In this document: positions 36,928 through 48,195 of the stretch, piece by piece
Position numbering within the stretch: position 1 is the first letter of the stretch
How the letters are laid out: each line of letters opens with the position of its first letter
Assembly (NCBI RefSeq): GCF_024166365.1
Contig: NC_064820.1
Span: forward strand, 65,635,501 to 65,699,500
Direction of reading: 5' to 3'
Length of the DNA: 64,000 nucleotides
From: Elephas maximus indicus
Lineage: Eukaryota > Chordata > Mammalia > Proboscidea > Elephantidae
The notes under the pieces: generated by a model
Told to the model about the DNA's origin: nothing
The model's input: only the letters and a program-made list of their open reading frames with translations
Databases searched by the model: none
Made by a program: the position numbers and the translations under genes

Positions 36928-37184
36928 TAGGGCTTTGAACCAGTTCGTTCAGGTTCAACCCCTTTCTGAGAATTTACATTTCCATCCCAATATACTGAAT
37001 CAGAACCTACATTTTTAACAAGATCCCCAGGTGATTCTTATGTATAATAAATTTTGAGAACCACTGCTCTACTAGTGGTCCTCAGAATTGATCCCTAACC
37101 AGTAGATTAGCATCATCTGGGAATTTGTTAGAATGCAGATTCTCAGCAGGGGTTCAAACTGGAACTAACTGGTTTCAAGCCCTG
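36928..37184. mobile_element. hAT-type MITE, copy 2 (best preserved)
   Basis: 257 bases. Ends TAGGGCTTTGAACC and GGTTTCAAGCCCTG are inverted repeats. Perfect 8-base TSD AGAGAAAC at 36920-36927 and 37185-37192, the hAT hallmark. The interior holds the MER5-like 3' half ending TTTTGAGAACCACTG, then a MER5-like 5' half starting TAGTGGTCCTCAGAATT. Confidence 0.85.
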
Positions 37185-37192
37185 AGAGAAAC

Positions 37193-38314
37193 CGGAGTCT
37201 GAGTATCGGCAAGTGACTCATTTTCATCTATTTGACATCATCTTTAAATTTTCATTTAATTTTTCCCCTCCACGTCAGGCACCCCTGTTCTTGGGTGGTC
37301 TGCCACGCCACTTCCTGCCAAGTCTCAGCTATTTTAGGTGGAGGGCTGGGGGTACTGGATCTTATTTCAAAAGAAGAGGGGAAATTGAAACCAGAAAAGC
37401 TTTGTGATGAGCTTTAAGAGAATCTCTTTTTCCTCCAGCACAGGTTTCCTGAGACTGGTACCTCTATCTTAGACCTTGTTTTTGTTTTTGTTGTTTGGTG
37501 AGAGTTAACCATTCAAACTGGAAGTCCTTTTATAATTCAATATAGTTATGCAAACACAGCCCATTGATGTTAACAAATAGAGGCCAGATGCAAATAAGCC
37601 ATTCAGGCTACATGGAATAACTAGCGGGAGCTAAAGAACTGTTTCCCTCCCCTCATCACTACTCCTTTACCTCATATAGAGTCCCTTCCATTTGGAAACA
37701 AGGACACAAGAGTAAAAGAGGGAAAATATGGGACTATTAAGATGTTTCAAACGGTCTTAAAGAACAGCAGTAGTGGAGTTGTTGAGATTACACAAGATTG
37801 CCATTAACTCAGTAAACAACCGAGTTAATTTCAGAGTTATATGGAATTAAATATGTATCCCTAAGAGAGGTTGGGTACCTCCATTTCATGAATGTGTGTA
37901 ACAGAAGGCAAAATTAATTACAACAGGAAAACACATTTCAAATGGAGGTCAGTGAGTCAGTGATTCATAGCCAGGTGCTCACAAGAAAACTTGGTTCTCT
38001 ACAACTCATTGAATAGGGTGTCACTGAATACAGTGAAGTTTTATGACATCCCCTGGGGGCACTGAGTGTTTTAACTGTTCTAGATAGTCAGCTAAGCAAT
38101 TACTATTTGAGGTTAATACCGGGAACCCCAGAATGCTAATGATGCTGCCATTTTCTGAAGCAAAGAAAGTTTCAGTTGACTAAAAGGAGGTAGTTAATAT
38201 AAACAGGTTCAAGGGAAGTCTGCAAACCTCCAAGCTGACTACCATTGTCATCTGCTCTTCCCAGAGTGCCACTGGCTTGTGAGTGGCTGCTTGATCAAGA
38301 AGCTAAAAAAGTCT
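37193..38314. other. Unassigned intergenic sequence
   Basis: No gene or repeat recognised. Confidence 0.4.
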
Positions 38315-38324
38315 CGACAAGTAT

Positions 38325-38478
38325 AAAGCCAAAAATCCAAACTCGTTGCCACTGAGTCGAATTCCAACTCATAGCAACCGTATAGGACACAGTATAGGTA
38401 TATAGGACACAGTAGAGCTGCCCCACAGGGTTTCCAAGGAGCAGCTGGCTCATAACCACTGTGCCACCAGGGCTCCTT
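38325..38478 (-). mobile_element. AfroSINE, first of a cluster of three
   Basis: Antisense copy with a local duplication of 'tataggacacagta' (38381 and 38401). TSD GACAAGTAT at 38316 and 38479. Confidence 0.9.
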
Positions 38479-38487
38479 GACAAGTAT

Positions 38488-38613
38488 GCCCATTGCCATC
38501 AAGTCGATTCTGACTCATAGCAACCCTACAGGACACAGTAGCTGCACCATAAACTTTCCAAGTAGCCCCTGGTGGATTCAAACTGCCAACCTTTTGATTA
38601 GCAGCCGTAGCAT
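38488..38613 (-). mobile_element. AfroSINE, second of the cluster, head missing
   Basis: Antisense copy from 'tgcccattgccatcaagtcg' to 'gattagcagccgtagcat'. It lacks the 'ttaaccactgtgccaccagg' end of its head. Confidence 0.88.
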
Positions 38614-38619
38614 AAAACC

Positions 38620-38785
38620 GAAAAATCAAACCCATTGCTGTCAAGTCGATTCCAACTCATAGCGACCCTACAGGACAGAGTAGAACTGCCCCATAAGGTT
38701 TCCAAGGAGTACGTGGTGGATTAGAACTGCCGACCTTTTGTTTAGCAGCCATAACTTTTAACCACTGCTCCACTAGGGTGTCCTT
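38620..38785 (-). mobile_element. AfroSINE, third of the cluster
   Basis: Antisense copy with head ('accactgctccactagggtg'), directly after the truncated second copy. Confidence 0.9.
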
Positions 38786-38786
38786 G

Positions 38787-39140
38787 ACTAGTGGGTCATA
38801 TTTTCTACTTCTAGAGTAATTATTAATTTTAAGCATTTTTTGGAGGTAGGGGCAAGCTCTGGGACTACAGGCCCTGTGAAGCGTCATAGGTAGTTGAGAA
38901 TACAATGAAAAGTAAAGTTGGAAAAAAGAAATACCAGTACTTCAAATTAGGAAAACCAGAGCCCAGGAAAGCATCTAGATGAAATCTTCCCGATTTAGCT
39001 GTGGGACAGAATTCATTGCAAAAGATGGGAATTTCCCAGAAGCTGCTTAGTAAATGGTGGAACAAAATGTTGACCAAATCCCTGAAGATCCTCCTGTGAG
39101 GTTCTCTGAGCTTTAATGTTATCAATAGGAAGTTCTGGAA
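38787..39140. other. Unassigned intergenic sequence
   Basis: No gene or repeat recognised. Confidence 0.4.
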
Positions 39141-39145
39141 GAATG

Positions 39146-39280
39146 TTTGCACAACTCAAAGAATGTAATCTATGTCACTGAATTGTACATTTAGAAACTG
39201 AATTGGTGTATGTTCTGCTGTATATAGTCTCAACAACAATAAAATTACAAAGATAGTTTTCTTAAAAAAAAAAAAAAAAG
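39146..39280 (+). mobile_element. L1 3' end, short
   Basis: Sense: 'tctatgtcactgaattgtac' and 'ctgctgtatatagtctcaac' then an A run. Same subfamily as 13690-14268. Confidence 0.8.
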
Positions 39281-39425
39281 TTGCCATCGAGTCAATTCTG
39301 ACTCATAGCGACCCTGTAGGACAGAGTAGAACTGTCCCATAGGGTTTCCGAGGAGCAGCTGGTGGATTTGAACTGCTGGCCTTTGGGTTAGTAGCCAAGC
39401 TCTTAACCACTGTGCCAACAAGAAA
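39281..39425 (-). mobile_element. AfroSINE in an L1 poly(A) tail
   Basis: Antisense copy beginning right at the A run of the L1 end ('gttgccatcgagtcaattct' to 'cttaaccactgtgcc'). Confidence 0.9.
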
Positions 39426-40282
39426 TCCCTCCTCCAGCAATGTTAGCTCATTCTCGCCTATCCTTCTCTCAGGTGAAACAGAAATGATGGTGATATTGCT
39501 ATTCTTGCATCTCTATTAAATTTGTACACATTAAACATGGCCTCAATCTTACATTTCCTGGACTAAATAAACCCCAATTTTGTAAACTTTTTATTCAAAA
39601 AGTTAATTTTCACAAGCATTTCCGTGGGCAAATCTTAGGAGTCACAAATGTTTAGAAATAACCTACATATTACCATAAACACAAAGGCATACTGACATGA
39701 AGAATGCGCTTAGTTAATAAGGGTGATGCTTCATGTTGAAACCCTTGGGTCCGGAGCAGTCGGTGGCAGTGCTGAAGGTTCCCGTCTTCTCTCTAGAGCT
39801 CAGAAGGAGGTAAAGCTGATGAGCCAGACTAATAAGATGCACCTTGCAATGATTAAACGTCCATTTTCTTGGGGAAATGGCTGACAGGAGCAGGATAAAG
39901 CTGTGAGGAAGCTTGTAGCAATTTCACAAATCTACCACTACAAGTGAGCTTTATTTGTGTGCTTAGAGCTATTATTAGCAAAACAATGGCTGGAAAAATG
40001 TACCAGGGAGAAAATTAAGAAATGACAGACTTGTTTTTTAAAAGTCAGAGAAAAGCTATGTTTAAGTTTTTCCGGGCTGTTCTCAAGAAGGAAAGCAAAG
40101 TTTCACTTTAGCAAAATACATCCTCCTATTTTTTTACTATGGAGCCTGGGGAAGCAGAGTAAGCAGGTAGAATGTGCTCCAGTTACCTGCTGAATGGGCT
40201 TCAAGCTTAGCTGCCACCACCAGCTCAAGGCCCTCAATAAGGGAAGAGGTGTTATTTAGCAGAGCAACATAGTGACTGTCTT
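39426..40282. other. Unassigned intergenic sequence
   Basis: No gene or repeat recognised. Confidence 0.4.
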
Positions 40283-40293
40283 AAAATCCTAAA

Positions 40294-40440
40294 AGGAGCC
40301 CTGGTGGTATATTGGTTAAGCACTCAGCTGCTAACCAAAAGGTTGGTGGTTCAACCTAGGAAACTCTATGAAGCAGTTCTACTCTGTCCCACATGGTCGC
40401 TATGAGTTGGAATTGACTCAGTGGCAAAGAGTTTTGGTTT
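40294..40440 (+). mobile_element. AfroSINE, internally deleted
   Basis: Sense copy; 'ggttggtggttcaacctagg' joins the head to the 'aaactctatgaagcagttct' body with about 50 bases missing. TSD AAAATCCTAAA / AATATCCTAAA at 40283 and 40441. Confidence 0.9.
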
Positions 40441-40582
40441 AATATCCTAAAGCTACCTATGAATCATGGTGTAGGTGCTCATGAATCATGGTGTAGGAGT
40501 GGGTGTACAGAAGTGTGGCAGTGAATGGAGAATGTTTTTGTTTATTTGTGTGTGTTTCTGTGAAAGAGTAACTGAGGACTCT

Positions 40583-41290
40583 GGCTAAGGCTGCGGTGTC
40601 CAATACAGTAGCTACTGGCCAAATGTGGCTATTGAGGACTTGATTTGTGGCTAATCTGATTGAGATATGCTGTAAGTATAAAATACATGCCAAATGCAAA
40701 GACTTGTTATGAAAAAAAAGCAAAATGTATCATTAGCAATTTTTACATTGATTACATGTTGAAATGATAATATTTGGGTATATTAGGTTAAATAAAATGT
40801 ATTAAAATTAATGCTACAACATGGATGTACCTTGAAGACATTATGCTAAGTGAAAGAAGCCTGTCACAAAAGATCACATAGTATATGGTTCTCTTTATAT
40901 GAAATGTTCAGAATAGGCAAATCCATAGAGACAGAAAGTAGATTAGTAGTTGCCTAGGGTTGGGGGGTTTGAGGAGAAATGGGGAGTGACTGTTAATAGG
41001 TAAGGGGTTTCTTCATGGGTTGATGAAAATGTTCTAAAATTGCTTGTGGTATTGGTTGCACAACTCTGTAAATATACTAAAACCATTGAATTTTATACTT
41101 TACATGGGTGAATCATATAGTCTGTGAATTACATCTCAATAAAGTTATTAAAAATGAATATAGATGCAAAAATTAATTTCACTTGTTTCTTCTTACTTTT
41201 TTTTAATGTGGCTACTAGAAATTTTTAAATTACATAAGTGGTTCACATTATATGTCTATTGGACCCATTGGGCTAAGGGACTGAGGTTTA
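40583..41290. mobile_element. hAT-type (MER-like) transposon split by an L1
   Basis: The left part (40583-40812, 'ggtgtccaatacagtagcta') and right part (41169-41290, 'ttatatgtctattggaccca') are the two ends of one DNA-transposon remnant, with 'gtccaatac' against 'attggac' as complementary ends. The L1 at 40813-41168 lies between. Confidence 0.7.
40813..41168 (+). mobile_element. L1 3' end inside a hAT transposon
   Basis: Sense L1M-type 3' UTR ('gaagacattatgctaagtga', 'tacatctcaataaagttatt'). Perfect 9-base TSD AAAATTAAT at 40804 and 41169. Confidence 0.85.
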
Positions 41291-42429
41291 AAACACAGGA
41301 AACCCCTGGACTAGTAATACCCAAAGTGAAGGCCATAAACACAGTGCAGAAGAGCAGCCAGAAATGGTCCACTCAGGTGCAAGGAAAGGAGTGAAGGTGG
41401 TAGGAGGTTGTTTGAGGGCATGGGTAAAAAACAGTCCGGGACTCGAGCAGGCCTCTGCACCAAGTGTCAACACTTGGAACTGATAGAAGATCAGAATTTC
41501 TGGCCAATGGGCACAGAGGGAGTGCCCTTTTTGGTGCTTTCTCTGGGAAAACTCTAAGCAGCCCAGCCATGAGCAGAACTGCCCTGCCTTTACACAGGTC
41601 AGCACACTGAGGTAAAAAGGAGGCTGCCCCAGCTGCTTCCAGCCTTGCAGCCTCTGGGGCTGAGAGGATCCATATCTTGATCCACCTGTAACACATATGC
41701 ATACATGTAATCCAACATTGGTGAGCTGCAGCTGGCAGACTGGGAAGCTCTGGCCTTGGCCTGGGGGATGGAAACTTCTTCAAGGCATATTGGCCCAGGG
41801 GAATGCCATTAACAGATCGTACTGTTAGTTGGATGCTTGGCTGGATGTAGCAGAAAGGGAAAGCTTGGATGCCCTCTTGGCATCCTCTCCCTCAAACCTT
41901 CCTGAACTGGTTTTTAAGGGCACAGCTCAGTGAATGCTGGATAAGTCTACACTTAGGACCGCATCCCCTCGCCCCCTCTCCCCCACCCCACTAAAAGACA
42001 GTGTCCCGTGGCTTTCCTCCAGAGATCAGAAAAGTGATTAGACTGAAGGGTGAATTCAGATGAGTCAGCCAGATGAATTGTGACCACAGAGGCCTAGTCC
42101 TGGAGTAGGAGTCAGTAGCCTAGGAAAGAAGTAAAAAAATCAAATACACTGCACTTAGCAGTGGCTGTTTAGAATTTAAAATTGCAAGGTGAGTATTTGA
42201 TGTGTCTTAGCCGTGTCCTGAAATTTGCTCTCATTGCAGTAAAGATAAAATTTTTTCTCGATGGTGTCTCAGGTTTCAATGGATAGGTGGAGGAGGCAAA
42301 GTTCATGAACCTAGGGGATTGCCTGGGGGCAAAGTAATATCCCCTGCTTTCTTGCTCTGGTGCAATAACAGAAAGTTAACTGTCTTCAGTGAAGGCACAG
42401 GACGCAGAGGAGGGCATCCCCTGGATGGC
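41291..42429. other. Unassigned intergenic sequence
   Basis: GC content is a little higher than its surroundings at 41450-41780; the open frames there are short and domainless. Confidence 0.4.
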
Positions 42430-42545
42430 AGCTTGCTAGGCTGTAAGTCCTGAAGGGTAAGGATTACAAAAATTCATCTCTGTGTCTCCATCATAGGGCC
42501 TGGCCCATGGTAAATACTCAAGGATTTTTTGTAGACTGGATGGAC
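42430..42545 (+). mobile_element. L2 3' end remnant
   Basis: 'tctgtgtctccatcataggg' and 'cctggcccatggtaaatact'. Confidence 0.6.
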
Positions 42546-43578
42546 GGATATAACAGTTGATTAACATTTGTGTTACCTAATGATTCGATGTTTTGGATGG
42601 TGAATGAGGAGGAGGAAGAACTTGAAAGATGTCATTTTTTGGGTAGGAAAATAAAGTTTTCAAGTGTTAAACTAAAACTAATGTAATAACTTCACACATT
42701 TGGTTTTGCCACCCATCTTTTTCTAAACAGTGTTTAGAGATGTTGAATAAGAGCGAGGGTGGAAAGGGGGAAAATGCCTAAAACTACAGCTCATGGAGCC
42801 TTGCTCTGGATCTTGTAAAATTCAAACCACTTAGGAGTGGACAAATGACTTCATGATGATGTCGTCAGGGCCCTTCGAATAAATATTGCCTTTTCCATCG
42901 CCACTGTTGGTACTACACAGTACAGCTGGCATATCGTCAAGAGGTTGAGATCTTCTCATTCTTATCTTCTGAGTCAGGAGCACAAGATGGTGAAAATCCT
43001 GCTCAAAATGCTCTTGAACAATCTATCCCTTGTCCCTGCATTTACACTGTTCTCTTGCAGCTAGAAGCCTAACAGCTAGTAAGTGAGAAAGGAAAGGACT
43101 GCACTATCCAAAAGTCAATCTTTCCCTCCTAAAAGCCTTTGGTATGGTTTACCCACCAAAAGGCAGCCTCCAACCCTCTCTCCACTCCCTTCTTTTGCCA
43201 ATAGCAATGGGACTTCTCACGTCTCAGAAGCAAGGAATCTCAATACCGGTTTCAGCTCTACAATGTCTCCCTCCCTCAGATGAAAGAATCACTCAGTTCA
43301 GCAGAAACTTGAGAACTAGTTGAAAATCATTGATTGTGGGCAGTTTTGGGGTGGCGGGAGGGATGCAGAATGGGGCAACCCTTTCTGACCAAGGTTCATA
43401 TGTCATAAGTGAGCTGCCTTTTTATGTTTAAGCCCAGGTGTCTAAACTCAGGGTACAGAAAGAATCTTCCATTTCCAGATAGTTCTATAGTAGAGCTTAC
43501 AAGGCTCTCACCTGGACTGTAAGAGGGTAGGGAGCTTCAAAGAAAGCAAAAACATGTTATTTTCAGATTTAACATGTA
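42546..43578. other. Unassigned intergenic sequence
   Basis: No gene or repeat recognised. Confidence 0.4.
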
Positions 43579-43730
43579 GTTGTTAGGTGCCATTGAGTTG
43601 GTTTTGACTCACAGCGATCCTATAGGACAGAGTAGAACTGCCCCATAGGATTTCCAAGGAGTGGCTGGTGGATTTGAACTGCTGACCCTTTGGTCAGCAG
43701 CCAAGCTCTTCATCACTACACCACCATGGT
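43579..43730 (-). mobile_element. AfroSINE with RTE-like tail
   Basis: Antisense copy starting 'gttgttaggtgccattgagt', the RTE-shared tail. Head at 'cagcagccaagctcttcatc'. Confidence 0.88.
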
Positions 43731-43819
43731 GTAGACCTCTAAAAATTCTTATGTAGGTACATAGTGCGCCAGTGAGGTGGATATGACCCTGGCAGTGTGA
43801 GCTAAGAAAAATAGTTAAA

Positions 43820-44300
43820 AAAAATGTTTTTAATTGTGTTTTAGGTAAAAGTTTACAGAGCAAATTAGATTCCCATACACAAATTGTTCCGTGATTGTAA
43901 CCATCAATCCCCGCAGTGTCAGCAGTCTCACCATTACTACCCTGCCTGCCCCATCCACCCAGTTTCCCTGCCCCTCCTTGCCTTCTCATCTTTGCTTTTG
44001 GGTAAATGTTGACTGTTTGGTCTCTTACAGTTAGTTGATTGTTTAAAGAAGCACATTCCTCATGGGTGTTATTGTTTATTTTATAGGCCAATCTATTATT
44101 TGGCTAAAAGTTGACCTCCACAAGTAGCTTCAGTTCCAGGTTAAAACAGTATCACAGAGCGAGAGTCTCAGGGGTTCTGCTAGCCTCTATCAGTCCAGTT
44201 AAGTGTGGTCTTTTTGATATATTTGAGTTTCGTTCTACGTTTTTCTCCCATTCTAACTGGGACCTCCTATTGTGTCCCCAGTTAGAATGATTAAAAAAAA
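43820..44300 (-). mobile_element. L1 3' UTR
   Basis: Antisense: 'ttaattgtgttttaggtaaa', 'agtttacagagcaaattaga' and 'ttctgctagcctctatcagt'. The right border is a 13-base inverted repeat (44249-44261 and 44277-44289) before an A run. Confidence 0.8.
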
Positions 44301-45345
44301 AAAAGGATTCTTTTAAGGAAACAACTTTCTGTGATGTCATGGTTGGAGATGTGCAGGTGCAGCTGGGTGGGACCCTTGGCACCAGGAACCCATGTAATGG
44401 ATCCAAGTCCCTGGTGCGCATACTCCTTGACCCAAGTCACTCCTGCTTATGACATTAGCACTATGACTCACAGGTAGCCAGCAGCAGCTGGAAGGAAATG
44501 ATGTAGCAACTGTGTCAGAAGACGATGGTTAGACTCTGGAAACTGAAAAGAAAATCCATTTTAAAATATGCTGTTGTATTTTACAAAGGCTGGGCAAGAT
44601 AAAAGCTATGTTCAGTATTCCAAGTATTTTTCTTTCTGTATCTTTAGAGACTGGCTCCGAGAGAGATTTTTGTTTATTTAACATTTAATCAAAAGAGATT
44701 TGGACCCCACCAGATTTTGAACAACAGATTCAGTAGCACTGACTCTTTGCATTTAGTTTAAGGAGAAAAACTTTAAACATATGAAGAATTTGATGTCTGT
44801 GATATGTACTAAAAGATCAGCTGGTTTAACTTTACAGGGATAATAAAAGGGAAAAATTTTCCTGTGCTCAGGTCTTTTATGAATTATAAATAACCATTCA
44901 CTTTGGAAGATAGCACACCATAAATTTTTTTTTTCACAAATATGCACAAATCCATTTTAAGATCCAAGGAAAAAGATGTTCAGAAGTCTCAGATGTACTC
45001 AGTTTTGGTTTTGCAAGGAAACAAGTTCTTTTACCATATGGATGCTTTTAAGGGTGCCTTTGGCTGGCTCAATAATGACGCCCCAGTGGCTAAATAAGGG
45101 ATTTCTTTCCTTCTAGTGTTATTTCTCTGTTATTAAAGGTGGAAAAACCTTCCACAAATAGCATACTATTAGAGTGCTTTAGGGGGTGTCCTGGGAATCA
45201 AGGTTATGTGTCTGCTCTAGAAATACTGTCTGTAATTATCATTCCTCAGTGGTTCTGATGATGCAGTATTGGTATTTTCATTAATTTCTTGATTCTACAA
45301 GTCTGGTGTACGTGCCTGCTCTCGATAATTTTTTTTTTTTTTTTA
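44301..45345. other. Unassigned intergenic sequence
   Basis: No gene or repeat recognised; T16 run near 45328. Confidence 0.4.
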
Positions 45346-45359
45346 AACAGTAGGAAGGC

Positions 45360-45425
45360 TTTCTTTCTCTCTCATTCCTTCCTTCCCTTCTCTCCCTCCC
45401 TCCTTCTTTCCTTCCTTCTTTTTCT
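45360..45425. repeat. Polypyrimidine TTCC/TCCC tract
   Basis: About 65 bases almost entirely C and T in imperfect TTCC units. A C12 run follows at about 45473. Confidence 0.8.
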
Positions 45426-45559
45426 TAAGGTCACAGGTCTCTCCCCCTCCCTTCCTCTCATAATAACGCCTACCCCCCCCCCCCACCTCCCTGGTTTCTT
45501 TTGTCTACTAAAATACAAAACTATGCCAGGGAGGAAATGGGGAGAGTGCTGACACACTG

Positions 45560-45705
45560 TGGGGATTTCGACCTATGTTATGGAACAGTTTGTGTGTGAA
45601 TCATTGATTGGAAAACTAAACAGTTTGTGTGTGAATCATTGATTGGAAAACTAATTTGCTGTGTAAACTTCTACCTAAAACATAATAAAACGTTAAAGAA
45701 GAAGA
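45560..45705 (+). mobile_element. L1 3' end with internal tandem duplication
   Basis: Sense L1 3' end ('tgtaaacttctacctaaaac', then 'ataataaaacgtt'). A 35-base unit starting CAGTTTGTGTGTGAATCATT is repeated at 45586 and 45621. Confidence 0.75.
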
Positions 45706-45800
45706 AGCAAGCCCTATAGAATGGTGTTCTACTGTGACACACGTGGGTTCTCCATGAGTTGGAATCAACTTGATGATAATAGGTTTGGTTTTTTAGGTTT
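45706..45800 (+). mobile_element. AfroSINE 3' half
   Basis: Sense fragment from 'agccctatagaatggtgttc' through 'ccatgagttggaatcaactt' to 'ggtttggttttttagg'. The head is missing. Confidence 0.8.
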
Positions 45801-46009
45801 GTATATTCTGTACCATATATCGGTGACCCTAAAACTGTTCTAAAAAATAAAGTCTATTAAAAAGGTATGCAAGACTAGATTTGAAAATAAAAAGTCAGAT
45901 AAGAGATTCTTCCAAATCTAAGCCTTTATCTTCCCTATGAATATTAAAAGAGAATTCAGCTCTAACAAACAACAGAAGAAGGTTCATAGGTCGGAACAGC
46001 ACATTGATT

Positions 46010-47300
46010 CTGTTCCCCCGCCCCCAGCATTTTATTATGAGTATTTTCAAACATACACAAAGTTGAAAGAGTTTTACAGTGAACACCCATATACCCACAA
46101 TCCAGTCCTAGAATCTACCATTATTTTTTGCTTTATCACATATCTATCCATACCTCCTCCATTAATCCATCTTATCTTCTTAATGCATTTAAAAATAAAT
46201 TGTAGGCAGCAGAACAGTTCTGCCTAAAAACTTCAATATTTCATTTTTTTCTACTGATGCAAAATTTACAATGAAGTGCAAAATCTTAAAAGCACACTTT
46301 CTCAGTTTTGACAAATATATATCTGTGTACCCAAACCCATATATACATACATACATCCAGGACATTGCCATCACCCCAGAAAGTTCTCACATGTCCATTT
46401 CCTGCCAATCCCCACCCCTACCTCCTACCCAGAGGCAACCACTGTTCTGATTTTCTTCACAGATTAGTTTTGCCTCTTCTAGAATTTAACGTAAATGGAA
46501 GCAAATGGTATGACCTCTTTTATGTAAGACTTCTTTCACGCAGCATAATATTTTTGAGATTTCTTCATGTTACTGTGTGTAACAGTAATTTGCTCCTTTG
46601 AGGGGCATTGCTGAGTAACATTCCATTGTACGAATATACCACAGTTTGTATATTCACTCTCTTGTTGATGGGCAGCTGGGTGTATCCAGGTTTTGGGTGT
46701 TATGAATAAAGCTGCCATGAATATTCTTCTACGAATCTTTTTATAGACACGTTTTAATGTTTATGGGGAAAAGGCCTATTTGTGGAATTGCTGGGTCATA
46801 GGGTTGGTGTATATTTCATTTTTTTTTTTTAAGAAACTGACATTCCTTTTTCTAAAGTAGATGTTCCATTTTACCTTCCCACCACCACCAAGTGAAAGTT
46901 CCAGATGCTCCACATCTTTGCCAGCACTTAGGGTTTCAGACTTTTTAATTTATTCTGCTATTTATGTATTTTTTTAATCTCATTGTGGTTCTAATTTGCA
47001 TTTTCCTGATGACTAAAGATATTGACTGTGTTGTGTGCTTATTTACCGTTCATATATCTTTTGTGAAGTGTCTGTTAAATCTTTTGCCCCTTTTTATTTA
47101 TTTTTTTATTGTCGAGTGGTAGGTGTTCTTTACAAATCCTAGTCATCAGTCCTTTCTCAAGTTTGTTCTGCAAATACTTTCTTCCAGTCCATGGCTTGCT
47201 ATTTGTTTTCTTAATAGTCTATTTTGATGAATAGTTCTTTATTTTGAGAAAGTCTGATTTATCATTTTTTTTCCTTGTATAGTTATTGCCCTGCGTGATG
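46010..47300 (-). mobile_element. Old L1 (L1M-type) 3' region, long
   Basis: Antisense L1: 'ttgctgagtaacattccatt', 'gtgttatgaataaagctgcc', 'atttgtggaattgctgggtc', 'ccagcacttagggtttcaga' and 'ttattttgagaaagtctgat'. About 1.3 kb, decayed, with no long reading frame. Confidence 0.8.
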
Positions 47301-48190
47301 TAAGCAAAGCACACTGATCTTAATAGTCTCCCCCAAATCTATTTAGGTTCAAGAAAGTTCAAAGTTTCATTGGGCTCATTGTAATAGATGTGTTTGCTTA
47401 GAGGAACATCCACTTCCATGCATATTGGGACGAACTGAGGAAAACATGGTGATCTGTGAAGATTCACTCTCATGAGAATTCCAGAGAACGATGCAAACGC
47501 CAGGCCCCTCTTATTTACTTCATTCTTATAACAAGCCTTCTGTTTTGATGATGGGAAAGAGTCCCCACCAATAAAGCCACCTGCCCATGGCCTTGTTTTG
47601 GAATCAAGTCAGCCCTTACACATTGGAGCACTATAAAACAAATTTTTATAAGTTGACCATATGTTACGAGAGATCATATTTTAAATGGTTTGGATGTGAG
47701 ACATGAGTGAATGAATGAATAACAGACTCCCCAGAAAGACTTTGGAAAATTAAAGAAGGAAATCTGCAGAGAGACCCAGGTGCCAGTGATGGGGATAATG
47801 TAAGAGCAGATTGTAAAGAGGAGTAGTCTACTATGAGAAGAGCAGGACTTGGAGAAACAGACAGGCTGAAGGGGTGTAGTGAATCTTCCAACCTGATCTT
47901 AGGCTGCACATTGAAACTTTTTCCAAGATTTTACCACAGATAACTTTTGCCAGCTAGCGTGCTTGTCAGTGAAACTTCGATTTTTCTTTGTTTCTTGTTT
48001 GGACCAAAGCGACATTCAATATGGACATGACATTTTGATAACTAAAGTCATGTCTTTTTCACCCTAATTTTATTGTTGTTTTGGCTTGCTTTCTTTTAGA
48101 CACTTTCTGGAGGATGGCAGGCTGAATACGGTCTTTCAGACTTTCATACAAACTCTCTCTTGAGTGTCTTTCTCTCTCTGACTCCATCTT
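47301..48190. other. Unassigned intergenic sequence
   Basis: No gene or repeat recognised. Confidence 0.4.
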
Positions 48191-48195
48191 CTCCT

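Noticed and set aside
41373..41783. A 136-codon minus-strand frame
   Set aside because: Low-complexity Leu/Pro/Ala composition, no domain, and other frames are also open.
43609..44091. A 160-codon minus-strand frame
   Set aside because: It runs from an AfroSINE into an L1 3' UTR, so it is made of repeat sequence.
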